A stretch of DNA of 64,000 bases from Actinomycetospora lemnae (GCF_028737315.1 NZ_JAQZAO010000018.1:1-64000); one strand, 5' to 3'. Counted from the stretch's first letter, positions 20,546-29,112 are shown. The notes: generated by a model not told the origin, from the sequence alone. Program-made: numbers and translations.

Positions 20546-21367
20546 TCACACCGCCGTCGTGCGCAGCAGCGTGGTGACGACGTGGCGCTCGCGCAGCAAC
20601 CGGCCCATGACCTGCTCCTGCTCCTGGGCCTGGCGCCACGCCGGGTGGTCGCCGTGGTGACGGCGCAGGTGCTCCTCGACGCGGTCGGCGCGCTCGGTCC
20701 ACGACGGCGGCGCGCCGGGCAGGCGGTCGGCCTCGACCTCGTCGTCGACGCGGAAGCCGGTGCGGGCGAGCTGGTCGTGGAGCTCGGCGTGGGTGGGGAA
20801 GTCGTTGCCCTCCGGCTGCTCGGGCAGGGGCGCACCGCCGTGGACCAGGACGAGCAGCCCGAGCCGCCCGCCGGTCACGAGGACCCGGCGGAGCTCGCCG
20901 AGCATGTCCGCCCGCGACGGCGTGACGCAGAGGACCCCGAGCGACCAGGCGGCGTCGACGCCGTCGGTCGGCAGCGGCAGCGCCTCCGAGACGGCGGCGG
21001 CGGTCGGGAACCCGAACAGCCGCCGCGCCGAGGCGGCGGCGTGGACCATCGGCTCGGTGAGCACCGGCCGGCCGTGCCAGGCGTCGCCGCGGTCGTCGGC
21101 GAGCCACGCGGCGGGTCCGCCGAGCCCGGCGCCGGCGTCGAGGAAGCGCTGGTCACCGCGCACGTCGAGCCCCTGGGCCAGCCACGCGAGGTCGGCGGGG
21201 GAGCCGCTGCCGCGGCACGCGGCGGGGATCGCGTGGTCGCGGCCGAGGACCCGCACGGCGCCCTCGGTCCAGGCGGCGACCGTGTCGAACTCGGCCTCCA
21301 TGGGCGTGTCGGGATCGGTGTCGGGGTTGCTCTCGGGGGCTGGTCCGGGTCTGGTCTCGGAGGTCAC
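20546..21367 (-). CDS. Class I SAM-dependent methyltransferase
   Basis: A 273-residue methyltransferase. Motif I is FLDAGAGLGGPAAWLA at about residues 76-91, followed by the acidic strand-2 region, ALPLPTDGVDAAWSLGVL (motif II region) and the strand RRVLVTGGRLGLLVLVHGG (motif III). The C-terminal half is charged and helical. This is the ubiquinone/menaquinone or small-molecule methyltransferase type. GTG at 21367 overlaps the stop of the MTHFR-like gene (GTGA), so it is the third gene of the ppc operon. Its substrate is unknown, and a one-carbon link with the upstream gene is only suggested by context. Confidence 0.82.
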   Translation of the reverse strand: MTSETRPGPAPESNPDTDPDTPMEAEFDTVAAWTEGAVRVLGRDHAIPAACRGSGSPADLAWLAQGLDVRGDQRFLDAGAGLGGPAAWLADDRGDAWHGRPVLTEPMVHAAASARRLFGFPTAAAVSEALPLPTDGVDAAWSLGVLCVTPSRADMLGELRRVLVTGGRLGLLVLVHGGAPLPEQPEGNDFPTHAELHDQLARTGFRVDDEVEADRLPGAPPSWTERADRVEEHLRRHHGDHPAWRQAQEQEQVMGRLLRERHVVTTLLRTTAV

Positions 21368-22416
21368 GCCGGGGTGTTCCCGATCCGCGCGGCGACCTCC
21401 GCCTTGACCTCCGCGCCTGCGCGCCAGCCGTCGGCGGACGCCAGGCCGGACAGGTTGACGCCGACGACGCCCGGCACCGCCAGCAGCGCCTCGGCCTCCG
21501 CCACCGCGGCGGCGATCCCCGCCTCGCGCGGGTCGGGGGCGGCGAGCACGGCGGCCACGGCGTCGGTGTCGAGCGCGAGGCCGGGGAAGGCGGCGAGGAC
21601 CGCGGCGGAGCGCTCGTCGGTGTAGACGGCGACGCCGGCGATCACCGGCAGGTCGGCGCCGGCGTCCCGCGCGGCGTCGAGGAAGGCGGCCAGCGCGGCG
21701 GGGGAGCCGACGTGGTTGGCGACGGCCATCGACGCCCCGGCGCGCTGCTTCTCCGCGAGCGCGGCCGGTCGCAGGTCCGCGGGCGGGGCGGCCGGGGCGA
21801 CGGCGACGGCGGCCGGCACGCCCGCGGCGGCGGCGAGGTGGGCGAGGCGCGTGCTGTCGAGGTCGAAGACCTGCGTCACCTCGGGCCGCACGTCCTGCCC
21901 GCGCCCGTCCCCCGTGACGCAGAGGACGCCGCCGACGCCGAGCGCGGCGAGCCCCGCCAGCTCCTGCTCGAGCACGACGCGGTTGCGGTCGCGGCAGGTC
22001 AGGGTGATCCACGGGCTCCCGCCGACGGCGAGGATCTCCGCGGCGAGCATCGTCGGCGGGAAGTCGGGGCGGTGGTGGTGCTCGCCGACGAGCAGGGCGT
22101 CGGACACCGGGACGAGCAGCCCGAGGATGTCGCGCAGCGCGGCGAGGTCGTAGGGCGGGACGCTGAGGTCGGTCAGGACCCGCGGCGGGCGGACCGGGAC
22201 CGGGCCGGTGGGCGGGCGGGTCGGCCACGGCCGCACCGCCGCGTCGGGCCCGCACCACGGGCACGGCAGCGCGGCGTCGAGCTCGCACGACCCGTCGCTG
22301 CGCACGCCCCCGCACGGCCCGAAGACCATCCGCTTCGGACATCCGGGCGTCGGGTCGAGCGTGCGGGCGGTCACGCCGGCTCGTTCCCGCGCCCGACCCG
22401 CGACCAAACCGTTCAC
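21364..22416 (-). CDS. Methylenetetrahydrofolate reductase-like protein with N-terminal Cys-rich MTHFR_C-type domain
   Basis: A 350-residue protein. Residues about 25-57 form a cysteine-rich segment, CPKRMVFGPCGGV followed by CEL and CPWC, which matches the zinc/Fe-S binding MTHFR C-terminal domain (PF12225 type). The rest resembles an MTHFR TIM barrel: DALLVGEHHHRPDFPPTMLA, ITLTCRDRNRVVLEQELAGL, GVLCVTGDGRG (flavin/folate region), VANHVGSPAALAAFL and PGVVGVNLSGL. In this protein the Cys-rich unit precedes the barrel. The GTG at 22416 overlaps the ppc stop (GTGA). A GTG at V15 is an alternative start. A folate-linked one-carbon function is likely but unproven. Confidence 0.72.
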   Translation of the reverse strand: MNGLVAGRARERAGVTARTLDPTPGCPKRMVFGPCGGVRSDGSCELDAALPCPWCGPDAAVRPWPTRPPTGPVPVRPPRVLTDLSVPPYDLAALRDILGLLVPVSDALLVGEHHHRPDFPPTMLAAEILAVGGSPWITLTCRDRNRVVLEQELAGLAALGVGGVLCVTGDGRGQDVRPEVTQVFDLDSTRLAHLAAAAGVPAAVAVAPAAPPADLRPAALAEKQRAGASMAVANHVGSPAALAAFLDAARDAGADLPVIAGVAVYTDERSAAVLAAFPGLALDTDAVAAVLAAPDPREAGIAAAVAEAEALLAVPGVVGVNLSGLASADGWRAGAEVKAEVAARIGNTPA

Positions 22417-25190
22417 CCGGTGTTGCGCATGCCCGCCGAGATGCCGTTGACGGTCAGCAGGAGCGCCCGCTGCAGGTCCGGGTCCGGGTCGTCGACCTGG
22501 CGCCGCTGGGCGAGCGTGTGGACCTGCAGGTGGTGCAGCGGCTCGAGGTAGCCCTCGCGGATGTCGAGGGTGCGACGCAGCAGCGGGTTGCCGCCGAGCA
22601 GCTCGTGGCCGGGCGAGAACTTGAGGACCTCGCGCTCGGTCAGCCGGTGCTCGTCCTTGATGATCTCGAAGATCTGCTGCAGCTCCGGGTCGACGAGCTC
22701 GGCGACGTAGAACCCGGCGATGCGCATGTCGGTCTTCGCGAGCGTCATCTCGACGTTCGACAGGAGGTTCGCGAAGAACGCCCAGTCGCGCATCTCGTCA
22801 AGCACGTCGGAGTAGCCGGCCTCGTGCGCGGCCTTGAGCCCGCTGCCCAGGCCGAACCACCCCGGCACGATCATGCGCGTCTGGGTCCAGCCGAAGACCC
22901 ACGGGATCGCGCGCAGGTCGTCCAGCGACGCCTTCCCGCCGGCCCCCGGGCGCTTGCCGGGCCGCGAGCCGACGTTGAGCATCGACAGCTCGTCGACGGG
23001 CGTGGCCTGGGTGAAGAAGTCCGGCAGGCCCTCGTGGGAGATCAGCCGGTCGTAGGCGGCCTGCGCGGCGTCGGAGACGACGTCCATCGCCTCGTCCCAG
23101 CGCTTGAGCGTCGCCGCCTCCACCCGCGAGGTCTGGTGGAGCAGCGTCGCGTCGAGCACCGCCGCGAGCATGATCTCGAGGTTGTCCTTGGCGAGGGCGG
23201 GCAGCGAGTACTTGTCGGAGATGACCTCGCCCTGCTCGGTGACCTTCATGACCGCGTCGACGACGCCGTGCGGCTGCGCCGCGATCGCCTCGCCGGCCGG
23301 CCCGCCGCCGCGCCCGACCGAGCCGCCGCGGCCGTGGAACAGGCGCAGGCGCACCCCGTGCTTGGCGGCGACGTCGCGCAGCTGGCGCTGGGCCTGGTGG
23401 ATCGACCACTGCGAGGTGGTGAGCCCGGCGCCCTTGTTGGAGTCCGAGTAGCCCAGCATCATCTCCTGCACGTCGCCGCGGGCCGCCACGAGCGCCCGGT
23501 ACGACGGGTCGGAGAGCATGCCGTCGAGCAGGTCCCCGGAGATCTTCAGCTCGGTCGCGGTCTCGAACAGCGGCACGACGTCGAGCGAGGACACCGCCCC
23601 GTCGGCGGTCAGCTCGACCAGCCCCGCCTCCCGGGCCAGCACGGCGACGGCGAGGATGTCGTCGACGTTCTGCGCCATCGAGATGACGTAGGTGTGCAGG
23701 GCCTCCTCGCCGTACGTCTCCTGGACGGTGCGGATGGTGTCGAAGACCTCGAGGGTCTCGGTCACCGAGTCGTCGAGCTGCCGGTCGCGGCGCGGGGTCA
23801 GCGCCCGGCGCCCCGCGAGCTCCTTCGAGAGCACCTCGCGGCGCCCGTCGTGGTCGAGCTCGCCGTACGGGGTGTCGAGCTCGCCGAGGCGGTCGAAGAG
23901 GGCCGCCAGCGCCGTGTGGTGGAAGGTCGTGTGCTCGCGGACGTCGACGCTCGCGAGGTGCAGCCCGACGGCGTTGGCCGTGCGCATGACGTCGCGCAGC
24001 CCCCCGTCGGCGATGCGCTCGCCCTGGTGGGAGCGCAGCGAGGCGTCCATGACCTCGAGGTCGCGCAGGTACTCCGCGGACCCGAGGTAGTCGCGGCCCG
24101 GCACGTGCGGGGTGCCCTCGGCGTAGCGGCGGGCGGTGTTCTGCAGGCGCGCGTGGATGTACGAGCACTTGAGCCGGTAGGGCTCCTCGGCGTTGAGCCG
24201 CACGAACCGGTCGTAGACCTCGGGCAGCGCGCGGCGGTCGCGGGCGAGGCTGCGGCGCAGGTCCTCCGAGACCCCGACCAGCCGCGTCGACACCGACAGC
24301 TCCTGGACCAGGTCCTCGAGCAGGTCGGTCTGGATGCGCACGCCGCGCTCGCCGTAGATCCGCATGGTCTCGAGCGTCAGGTCGGCGGTGACGTTCGGGT
24401 TGCCGTCGCGATCGCCGCCGACCCAGCAGCCGAGGACCAGCGGCCGCGAGCCCTCGGGCAGATGCAGGCCGACCCGGCCGAGCTCGTCGTCGAGCTCGGT
24501 GAGCACCTCGGGCACCGTGCGCCGCCCCAGCTGCTCGAGGTAGTAGGCCACCGACCGCGCCTCGTCGAGCACCGTCGGGCGCTCGGGCCGGATCTCGTCG
24601 GTCTGCCAGATGAGGTCCACCAGCCGGTGCAGCCGGGTCTCCTCGACCTCCTCGGGCAGGTCGTCGGCCAGGACGCTCGCGACCGCGCGGAGCTTGCCCA
24701 GCACCGACTGCCGCTGGGCCTCGGTCGGGTGCGCGGTGAACACCGGCTCGAGCTCGAGGCGCGAGAGGGCCGTCGAGAGCTCGTCGGGGTCGGCGTCGGC
24801 GGCGAGCCGGTCGACCAGCGTGTGCAGCGGCCCACGCCCCGCGGCGTGCTCGGCGGCGCGCTCCTGCGACCGGTGCAGCTGCTCGGCGAGGTTCGCCAGG
24901 TGGAAGTAGGTCGCGAACGCCCGGCCGAGGACCACGGCCGTGCCCGGGTCGAGGTCGCCGAACAGGTCGCGGATCGCGGTGTCGCCACGCTCAGGGACCT
25001 CCCGCACCAGCCGGCGCACCTTCTCGATCAGCTCGAGCATGTCGTCGCCGTGCTGCGCGGCCACCGTGCGCCCGAGCAGGGTGGACAGCCGGCGGATGTC
25101 GGCGCGCAGCGCGGAGTGCTCCGACTCCGACGCGACGCTGCCCTCGGTGGAGACGCGGTCGGCCCGCGCGGGGCCGTTGCTCTCGCTCAT
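22413..25190 (-). CDS. ppc: Phosphoenolpyruvate carboxylase
   Basis: A 925-residue PEP carboxylase, which forms oxaloacetate from PEP and bicarbonate to refill the TCA cycle. Key signatures are present: VFTAHPTEAQRQSVL with the catalytic His (about residue 155), the GGDRDGNPNVTADLT segment, GYSDSNKGAGLTTSQW, the glycine loop FHGRGGSVGRGGGPAGEAI and the C-terminal MRNTG, where the terminal residues belong to the inhibitor-binding site. Length is full. ATG at 25190 is preceded by GGAGGGCG. The stop is coupled to the MTHFR-like gene. gltBD lies 4 kb away, so anaplerotic and nitrogen assimilation genes are loosely near each other. Confidence 0.97.
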   Translation of the reverse strand: MSESNGPARADRVSTEGSVASESEHSALRADIRRLSTLLGRTVAAQHGDDMLELIEKVRRLVREVPERGDTAIRDLFGDLDPGTAVVLGRAFATYFHLANLAEQLHRSQERAAEHAAGRGPLHTLVDRLAADADPDELSTALSRLELEPVFTAHPTEAQRQSVLGKLRAVASVLADDLPEEVEETRLHRLVDLIWQTDEIRPERPTVLDEARSVAYYLEQLGRRTVPEVLTELDDELGRVGLHLPEGSRPLVLGCWVGGDRDGNPNVTADLTLETMRIYGERGVRIQTDLLEDLVQELSVSTRLVGVSEDLRRSLARDRRALPEVYDRFVRLNAEEPYRLKCSYIHARLQNTARRYAEGTPHVPGRDYLGSAEYLRDLEVMDASLRSHQGERIADGGLRDVMRTANAVGLHLASVDVREHTTFHHTALAALFDRLGELDTPYGELDHDGRREVLSKELAGRRALTPRRDRQLDDSVTETLEVFDTIRTVQETYGEEALHTYVISMAQNVDDILAVAVLAREAGLVELTADGAVSSLDVVPLFETATELKISGDLLDGMLSDPSYRALVAARGDVQEMMLGYSDSNKGAGLTTSQWSIHQAQRQLRDVAAKHGVRLRLFHGRGGSVGRGGGPAGEAIAAQPHGVVDAVMKVTEQGEVISDKYSLPALAKDNLEIMLAAVLDATLLHQTSRVEAATLKRWDEAMDVVSDAAQAAYDRLISHEGLPDFFTQATPVDELSMLNVGSRPGKRPGAGGKASLDDLRAIPWVFGWTQTRMIVPGWFGLGSGLKAAHEAGYSDVLDEMRDWAFFANLLSNVEMTLAKTDMRIAGFYVAELVDPELQQIFEIIKDEHRLTEREVLKFSPGHELLGGNPLLRRTLDIREGYLEPLHHLQVHTLAQRRQVDDPDPDLQRALLLTVNGISAGMRNTG

Positions 25191-25218
25191 GGGAACGCCC
25201 TCCTGGTCGGCGGAGACG

Positions 25219-25232
25219 AGCGGAGCTCGACC
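25219..25232 (+). repeat. Dispersed 14-base repeat, copy 1 (upstream of ppc)
   Basis: AGCGGAGCTCGACC, preceded by GAGACG, in the ppc upstream region. The same 14-mer occurs inside the helicase gene at 57611-57624 (inverted) and 59128-59141, each with a GAGAC-type flank. Confidence 0.5.
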
Positions 25233-25315
25233 GTCGAGACCGCCCTCGTGGGTCCGCGACGGTGGGGACGCCGTGGGATTGTGCCCCCGATCGGCCTCGA
25301 CGACACCCGGGTGTG

Positions 25316-25762
25316 TCAGGACAGGCCGAGACCGGTCAGCAACCCCTGGTGGTCCCAGAGGGTGCGGTGCTCGGCGATCCGCTGCTTGCGCACGGCCACG
25401 ACCGTGATCGCCAGCACCTCGACGTGCCGGCCCGTGGGCGCGACGCCGGGCAGCAGCCAGGGCAGCTCGCGGTCGTGGGTGAACGCGACGCGCTCCTCGT
25501 CGACCACCCGCCAGCGGTCACCCGTGCGCGAGATCCGGGTCGTCGTGAGGTCGGCGGGACGGTGGGGGAGCACGTCCTGCGCGAGGTGGCGGCGCAGCGC
25601 CTCGGTCCCGCGGGCACCGGTGCCGGCCGGGAGCGTCGACAGCGCGACGTCGTCGGTGACGAGCGCGAGGGCGGCGTCGACGTCGCCCTCACGCACCGCC
25701 GCGGCGAAGGCGTCCCGGGTGCGCTCGACCGCGACCATCATGTCCTGGACGGCCTTGGTCAC
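25316..25762 (-). CDS. NTF2-like (DUF4440/SnoaL-type) protein
   Basis: A 148-residue cone-shaped NTF2-like protein. VERTRDAFAAAVREGDVDAALALVTDDVALSTLPAG is the typical first helix pair and strand, followed by GTEALRRHLAQDV, a long antiparallel sheet segment with DRWRVVDEERVAFTHDRELP, and a final strand with LAITVVAVRKQRIAEHRTLWD. Such proteins act as small enzymes, polyketide cyclases or binding proteins. No catalytic residue can be assigned. GTG at 25762 or ATG at 25741/25738 are possible starts. It sits just after the ECF42 gene on the same strand (90-base gap). Several ECF groups carry SnoaL-like domains, so a link is plausible. Confidence 0.72.
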   Translation of the reverse strand: MTKAVQDMMVAVERTRDAFAAAVREGDVDAALALVTDDVALSTLPAGTGARGTEALRRHLAQDVLPHRPADLTTTRISRTGDRWRVVDEERVAFTHDRELPWLLPGVAPTGRHVEVLAITVVAVRKQRIAEHRTLWDHQGLLTGLGLS

Positions 25763-25852
25763 ACCCCGATGCTCGCACCCGAGGGCACCGGGACGCGACG
25801 GCTCGACCGGTCGTCGCCCCGCGCGTGCGGTTCGTCGTGACGGGCTGACCGG

Positions 25853-27076
25853 TCAGCCCTCGAGCGCGGCCAGCCGGTCGGTGAGGAGCTCCCGCTCGAC
25901 GTCGTTGGCCGTGAGCAGCGCGGCCTCCTCGAGCGCCGTCCGCGCCTCGGCGTCCCGGCCCGCCCGGCGCAGGAGCTCCCCGCGCGCCGCGGCCAGGTAG
26001 CCGTAGGTCGCGAGGCGGGGGTCGTCGCCCAGGGCGTCGAGCGCCGCGAGCCCCGCCTCGGGCCCGTCGGCGAACCCCACCGCGACCGCCCGGTTGAGCG
26101 CGACGACCGGGGACGGCCACCGCGCGGCGAGGACGTCGTAGAGCCCGACGATCTCCGGCCAGTCGGTGTCGGCGAACGTGGGGGCGTCGGCGTGGACGGC
26201 GGCGATCGCGGCGAGCACCGCGTACCGGCTCACCGGGCGGGCGGGCAGCGCCTCCAGCACCAGCGCACGCCCCTCGGCGATCATCCCGGGGTCCCAGAGC
26301 GCGCGGTCCTGGTCGGCGAGCAGGACGAGCCCGCCCGCGGGGTCGGTGCGCGCCGCCCGCCGGGCGTCGGTGAGCAGGACGAGGGCGAGCAGGCCGGCGA
26401 CGTCGGCGTCGTCGGGGAAGCGCGAGCGCAGCAGACGCGCGAGGTCGTGGGCGCGGTCGAGGAGGTCGTGGCGGACGAGCGCGGCGCCGGTGGGGGCGGT
26501 GTGCCCGGTGGTGAGCACGAGGTGGACCACCGTGAGCACGCCGGCCAGCCGCCGGGGCAGCTCGTCGGGCCCCGGCACGCGGAACGGCACGCCGGCCGCC
26601 GCGATCTTCTTCTTGGCGCGGGTGAGGCGGGCGGCCATCGTCGGCTCGGTGACGAGGAAGGCCCGCGCGATCTCCGGCGTGGTCAGGCCGCCGAGCAGCC
26701 GCAGCGTCAGGGCGACCCGCGCCTCGGCGGTCAGCGCCGGGTGGCAACAGGTGAACAGGAGCGCGAGCAGGTCGTCCGGCGGTGCGCCCCACGGCTCCGG
26801 GGCGACCTCGTCGACCACCAGCAGCGGGAGCGCCCGCTGGGCCACCGCGGCCCGGCGGTGCGCGTCGAGCGCGCGCCGCCGTGCCGCGGTGGTCAGCCAC
26901 GCCCCGGGCCGGGCCGGCACGCCGTCGCGCCACGCGGTGAGCGCCTGGGCGTAGGCCTCCTGCACGCACTCCTCGGCGAGGTCGAGGTCGCGCGTGACGC
27001 GCACCGTCGCGGCGAGCACCCCGGCCCACTCGCGACGGTGCGCGTCGGCGACGGCCCCGGCGGGGTCGGGGCTCAT
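25853..27076 (-). CDS. ECF42-type RNA polymerase sigma factor with C-terminal TPR-like extension
   Basis: A 407-residue sigma factor. Region 2 lies at about residues 10-75 (REWAGVLAATVRVTRDLDLAEECVQEAYAQAL) and region 4 at about 115-165 (ARVALTLRLLGGLTTPEIARAFLVTEPTMAARLTRAKKKI). The remaining 230 residues are the helical DUF6596/TPR-like extension of ECF42 proteins (LFTCCHPALTAEARV, NRAVAVGFADGPEAGLAALD, ARGELLRRAGRDAEARTALEEA). ECF42 genes are typically linked to DGPF/YCII proteins instead of an anti-sigma factor, and exactly such a gene starts upstream, with seven bases between. The sigma factor probably recognises promoters in front of the DGPF gene, by analogy. Confidence 0.9.
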   Translation of the reverse strand: MSPDPAGAVADAHRREWAGVLAATVRVTRDLDLAEECVQEAYAQALTAWRDGVPARPGAWLTTAARRRALDAHRRAAVAQRALPLLVVDEVAPEPWGAPPDDLLALLFTCCHPALTAEARVALTLRLLGGLTTPEIARAFLVTEPTMAARLTRAKKKIAAAGVPFRVPGPDELPRRLAGVLTVVHLVLTTGHTAPTGAALVRHDLLDRAHDLARLLRSRFPDDADVAGLLALVLLTDARRAARTDPAGGLVLLADQDRALWDPGMIAEGRALVLEALPARPVSRYAVLAAIAAVHADAPTFADTDWPEIVGLYDVLAARWPSPVVALNRAVAVGFADGPEAGLAALDALGDDPRLATYGYLAAARGELLRRAGRDAEARTALEEAALLTANDVERELLTDRLAALEG

Positions 27077-27083
27077 CGCGGCG

Positions 27084-27464
27084 TCACGTCTCCCGCAGCG
27101 GCCGCACCTCGACGCCGCCGAACGGCGCGGGGACCTCCCGGGCCAGCGCCAGCGCGCTGTCCAGGTCGGGCACCTCGACCAGGTAGAACCCGCCGAGCGC
27201 CTCCTTGGTCTCCACGTACGGCCCGTCGGTGACCAGCGCGTCCTCGCCGGCCGCGAAGCCCGGGGCGTCGGCGTTGCCGCCGCCGCCGGGCCCGCGGACC
27301 GCCGTCGCCGTGGCCGTCGGGTGCAGCCAGCCCCCGCCGCGCAGCACGTCGCCGTGCGCCTCGCCGAAGCGGCGGTGCGCGGCGAGGATCGCCGCGGTCT
27401 CCTCCTGGCCGACCGCGGCCCAGGACGCCTCGTCCTCGTAGAGCAGGATCAGGTAACGGCCCAT
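27084..27464 (-). CDS. DGPF-domain (YCII-related) protein, partner of ECF42
   Basis: A 126-residue YCII-related protein. It begins MGRYLILLYEDEASWAAVGQ, has a helix EETAAILAAHRRFGEAHG, and carries the hallmark DGPYVETKEALGGFYLVEV, a variant of the DGPF/K-E motif that names the family, ending VEVRPLRET. Family members are linked to ECF42 sigma factors and some may have dehalogenase- or dioxygenase-like activity, but function is unproven. It lies directly upstream of the ECF42 gene in the same direction and very likely belongs to one operon with it. Confidence 0.87.
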   Translation of the reverse strand: MGRYLILLYEDEASWAAVGQEETAAILAAHRRFGEAHGDVLRGGGWLHPTATATAVRGPGGGGNADAPGFAAGEDALVTDGPYVETKEALGGFYLVEVPDLDSALALAREVPAPFGGVEVRPLRET

Positions 27465-27504
27465 CGTCGTCTCCTCGGACTCCCGGGGCCCCGCGGTGGG
27501 GCCC

Positions 27505-28125
27505 TCATCTTGTCGTCGCGGACGGGACGGGGAAATCGACAGCCCGGCGGACCCGGTAGCGCAGGTGCGTCACCCGGTGCGCGCGGGACGTGGTGGGCGT
27601 GCCCTCGAGACGGCGGACCAGCTCCAGCTCGACGTGCCGCGCCGGGAGGTGGTCGAACAGCCGCCGGCCCCGGCCGAGCAGGACGGGCACGAGGTGCAGC
27701 TCGATCTCGTCGATCTCCCCGGCGCGCAGCAGCGCCTGGGCGGCGCCCGCCCCGTGGACCAGCACGTCGCCGTCCCCGGCCGCCGCGCGGGCCCGGGCGG
27801 CGGCCTCGGCGACGTCGGTGGCGTGGACGACGCTGCCGGGCGGCGGGTCGTCGGGCACGGCGTGGGTGAGCACGACGATCGGCACGCCGTCGTGGTGGTC
27901 GCCGCCCCAGCGACCCGCGAGCTCGTAGGTGCGCCGGCCCGACAGCACGGCGCGGGTGGCCATCGCCTCCGCGTACACCGCGCCCGAGGGTCCCGGGTCG
28001 TGCCGGTGGTCGAGCCAGTTGAACAGGCGGAAGCCCCCGTCGCCCAGCGGCTGGTCGGGCCGGTCGTCGGGTCCGGCGACGAACCCGTCCAGCGAGACGC
28101 TCATGTCGAGGCGGATCGCCATCAC
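27505..28125 (-). CDS. RibD C-terminal/dihydrofolate-reductase-like protein (second of a tandem pair)
   Basis: A 206-residue reductase-like protein: LDMSVSLDGFVAGPDDRPDQPLG at the N-terminus, RAVLSGRRTYELAGRWGGDH in the middle, VVLTHAVPDD, then DVLVHGAGAAQALLRAGEIDEIELHLVPVLLGRGRRLFD. This is the DHFR/RibD-C-like pattern of actinobacterial YyaP/YwjB-type proteins. GTG at 28125 overlaps the upstream paralogue's stop (GTGA), and an ATG lies one codon later at 28122. It shares GGWGGDHHDGVPI-type sequence with that paralogue, so the pair arose by duplication. The substrate is unknown. Confidence 0.82.
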   Translation of the reverse strand: MMAIRLDMSVSLDGFVAGPDDRPDQPLGDGGFRLFNWLDHRHDPGPSGAVYAEAMATRAVLSGRRTYELAGRWGGDHHDGVPIVVLTHAVPDDPPPGSVVHATDVAEAAARARAAAGDGDVLVHGAGAAQALLRAGEIDEIELHLVPVLLGRGRRLFDHLPARHVELELVRRLEGTPTTSRAHRVTHLRYRVRRAVDFPVPSATTR

Positions 28126-28733
28126 GACCCACCCCCCAGCACGCGGTAGCGCAGGTGCACCATCCCGGGCCCGTCGAGCGTGCGCAGCAGCTCGAGCTCG
28201 ACGTGTCCTGGCAGCTCGTCCGGACCGTCACCGAAGAGCCGCCGCCCCTGCCCGAGCAGCACCGGCACCACCTGCAGCGCCATCTCGTCGAGCACCCCGG
28301 CCGCCAGGCAGGCCCGGGCGGCCGACGCGCCGTGGAGCAGCACGTCCCGGTCGCCGGCGGCCTCCCTCGCGAGCGCCGCCGCCTCGCGCACGTCGGTGAC
28401 GTAGCGGGCGTGCCCGGTCGCGGGTGCGGCGGGCGCCGAGCGGGTCAGCACGAAGATCGGGACCCCGTCGTGGTGGTCGCCGCCCCACCCGCCCGCGAAG
28501 TCGAAGGTGCGCCGGCCGGTGAGCACCGCGCCGGAGCCCATCAGCTCGGCCATGACCGTCGCCCCGACCTCGTCGCGTGTCCGCGCGGACGTCGGGTGGT
28601 CGCCCCCGTCGTCGAAGGCGAGGAAGTCGTGCAGCCGCTCACCGCCGACCCCGAGGCCCTGCTCGGGCCCGTCGTCCGGGCCTGCGATGAACCCGTCGAC
28701 GGACATCCACATGCACAGCACGATCCTGCTCAT
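28122..28733 (-). CDS. RibD C-terminal/dihydrofolate-reductase-like protein (first of a tandem pair)
   Basis: A 203-residue paralogue of the next gene: CMWMSVDGFIAGPDDGPEQG, VLTGRRTFDFAGGWGGDHHD, VFVLTRSAPAAP, DVLLHGASAARACLAAGVLD and MALQVVPVLLGQGRRLFGDG. The NADPH-binding and active-site loops of the RibD-C fold are recognisable. ATG at 28733 follows a strong GGAGGAGGG. Its stop is coupled to the second copy by GTGA. It lies just downstream of a truncated member of the same family, making three in a row. Function is likely an NADPH-dependent reductase of unknown substrate. Confidence 0.82.
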   Translation of the reverse strand: MSRIVLCMWMSVDGFIAGPDDGPEQGLGVGGERLHDFLAFDDGGDHPTSARTRDEVGATVMAELMGSGAVLTGRRTFDFAGGWGGDHHDGVPIFVLTRSAPAAPATGHARYVTDVREAAALAREAAGDRDVLLHGASAARACLAAGVLDEMALQVVPVLLGQGRRLFGDGPDELPGHVELELLRTLDGPGMVHLRYRVLGGGS

Positions 28734-28764
28734 CGTTCTCTGCTCCCTCCTCCGGTCGTCGTGG

Positions 28765-29112
28765 TCAGTGCCGGCGCAGCACGGACACGACCGCGCCGGT
28801 GGTCGCCTCGTCGAGCGTGCGGGACACGACGACCTTCTCGACGGCGTCGAACCAGCGGGAGAACGCGCGGCTGCGGGGGTCGGCGGCGGGGTCGTCGGCG
28901 GGGTCGTCGGCCACGGCGGGCCAGAAGCCGTGGAAGCCCTCGTCGTTGGTGCGGCCGAGCAGGACGGTGTCGACGCCGCGGTACCAGCCGGCGAAGCCCG
29001 ACGCGCACTGCTCGTGCAGGGCGGTCTCGACGAGCCAGGACATGTCCCCGCCCGGGCCGGCGGCGAAGCCGTCGAGGGAGAGGGTGATGGTGGCGCTGAC
29101 GGTGCGGCCCAT
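28765..29112 (-). CDS. Short (C-terminally truncated) dihydrofolate-reductase-like protein
   Basis: A 115-residue protein. MGRTVSATITLSLDGFAAGPGGDMSWLV and GVDTVLLGRTNDEGFHGFWP match the N-terminal half of RibD-C/DHFR-like proteins, and AVEKVVVSRTLDEATTGAVV corresponds to the central strand. The usual last 70-90 residues, including the HG-S/A nucleotide-binding loop and PVLLG-R-LF strand seen in its two neighbours, are absent: the frame stops at 28765, 31 bases before the next start. It may be a decaying paralogue or a short single-lobe form. ATG at 29112 is chosen because family similarity starts there. Confidence 0.65.
   Translation of the reverse strand: MGRTVSATITLSLDGFAAGPGGDMSWLVETALHEQCASGFAGWYRGVDTVLLGRTNDEGFHGFWPAVADDPADDPAADPRSRAFSRWFDAVEKVVVSRTLDEATTGAVVSVLRRH

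Noticed and set aside
22518-26000. Open frame of over 1100 codons on the plus strand opposite ppc
   Set aside because: It is low-complexity Val/Arg/Asp sequence antisense to a certain gene, with no family match.
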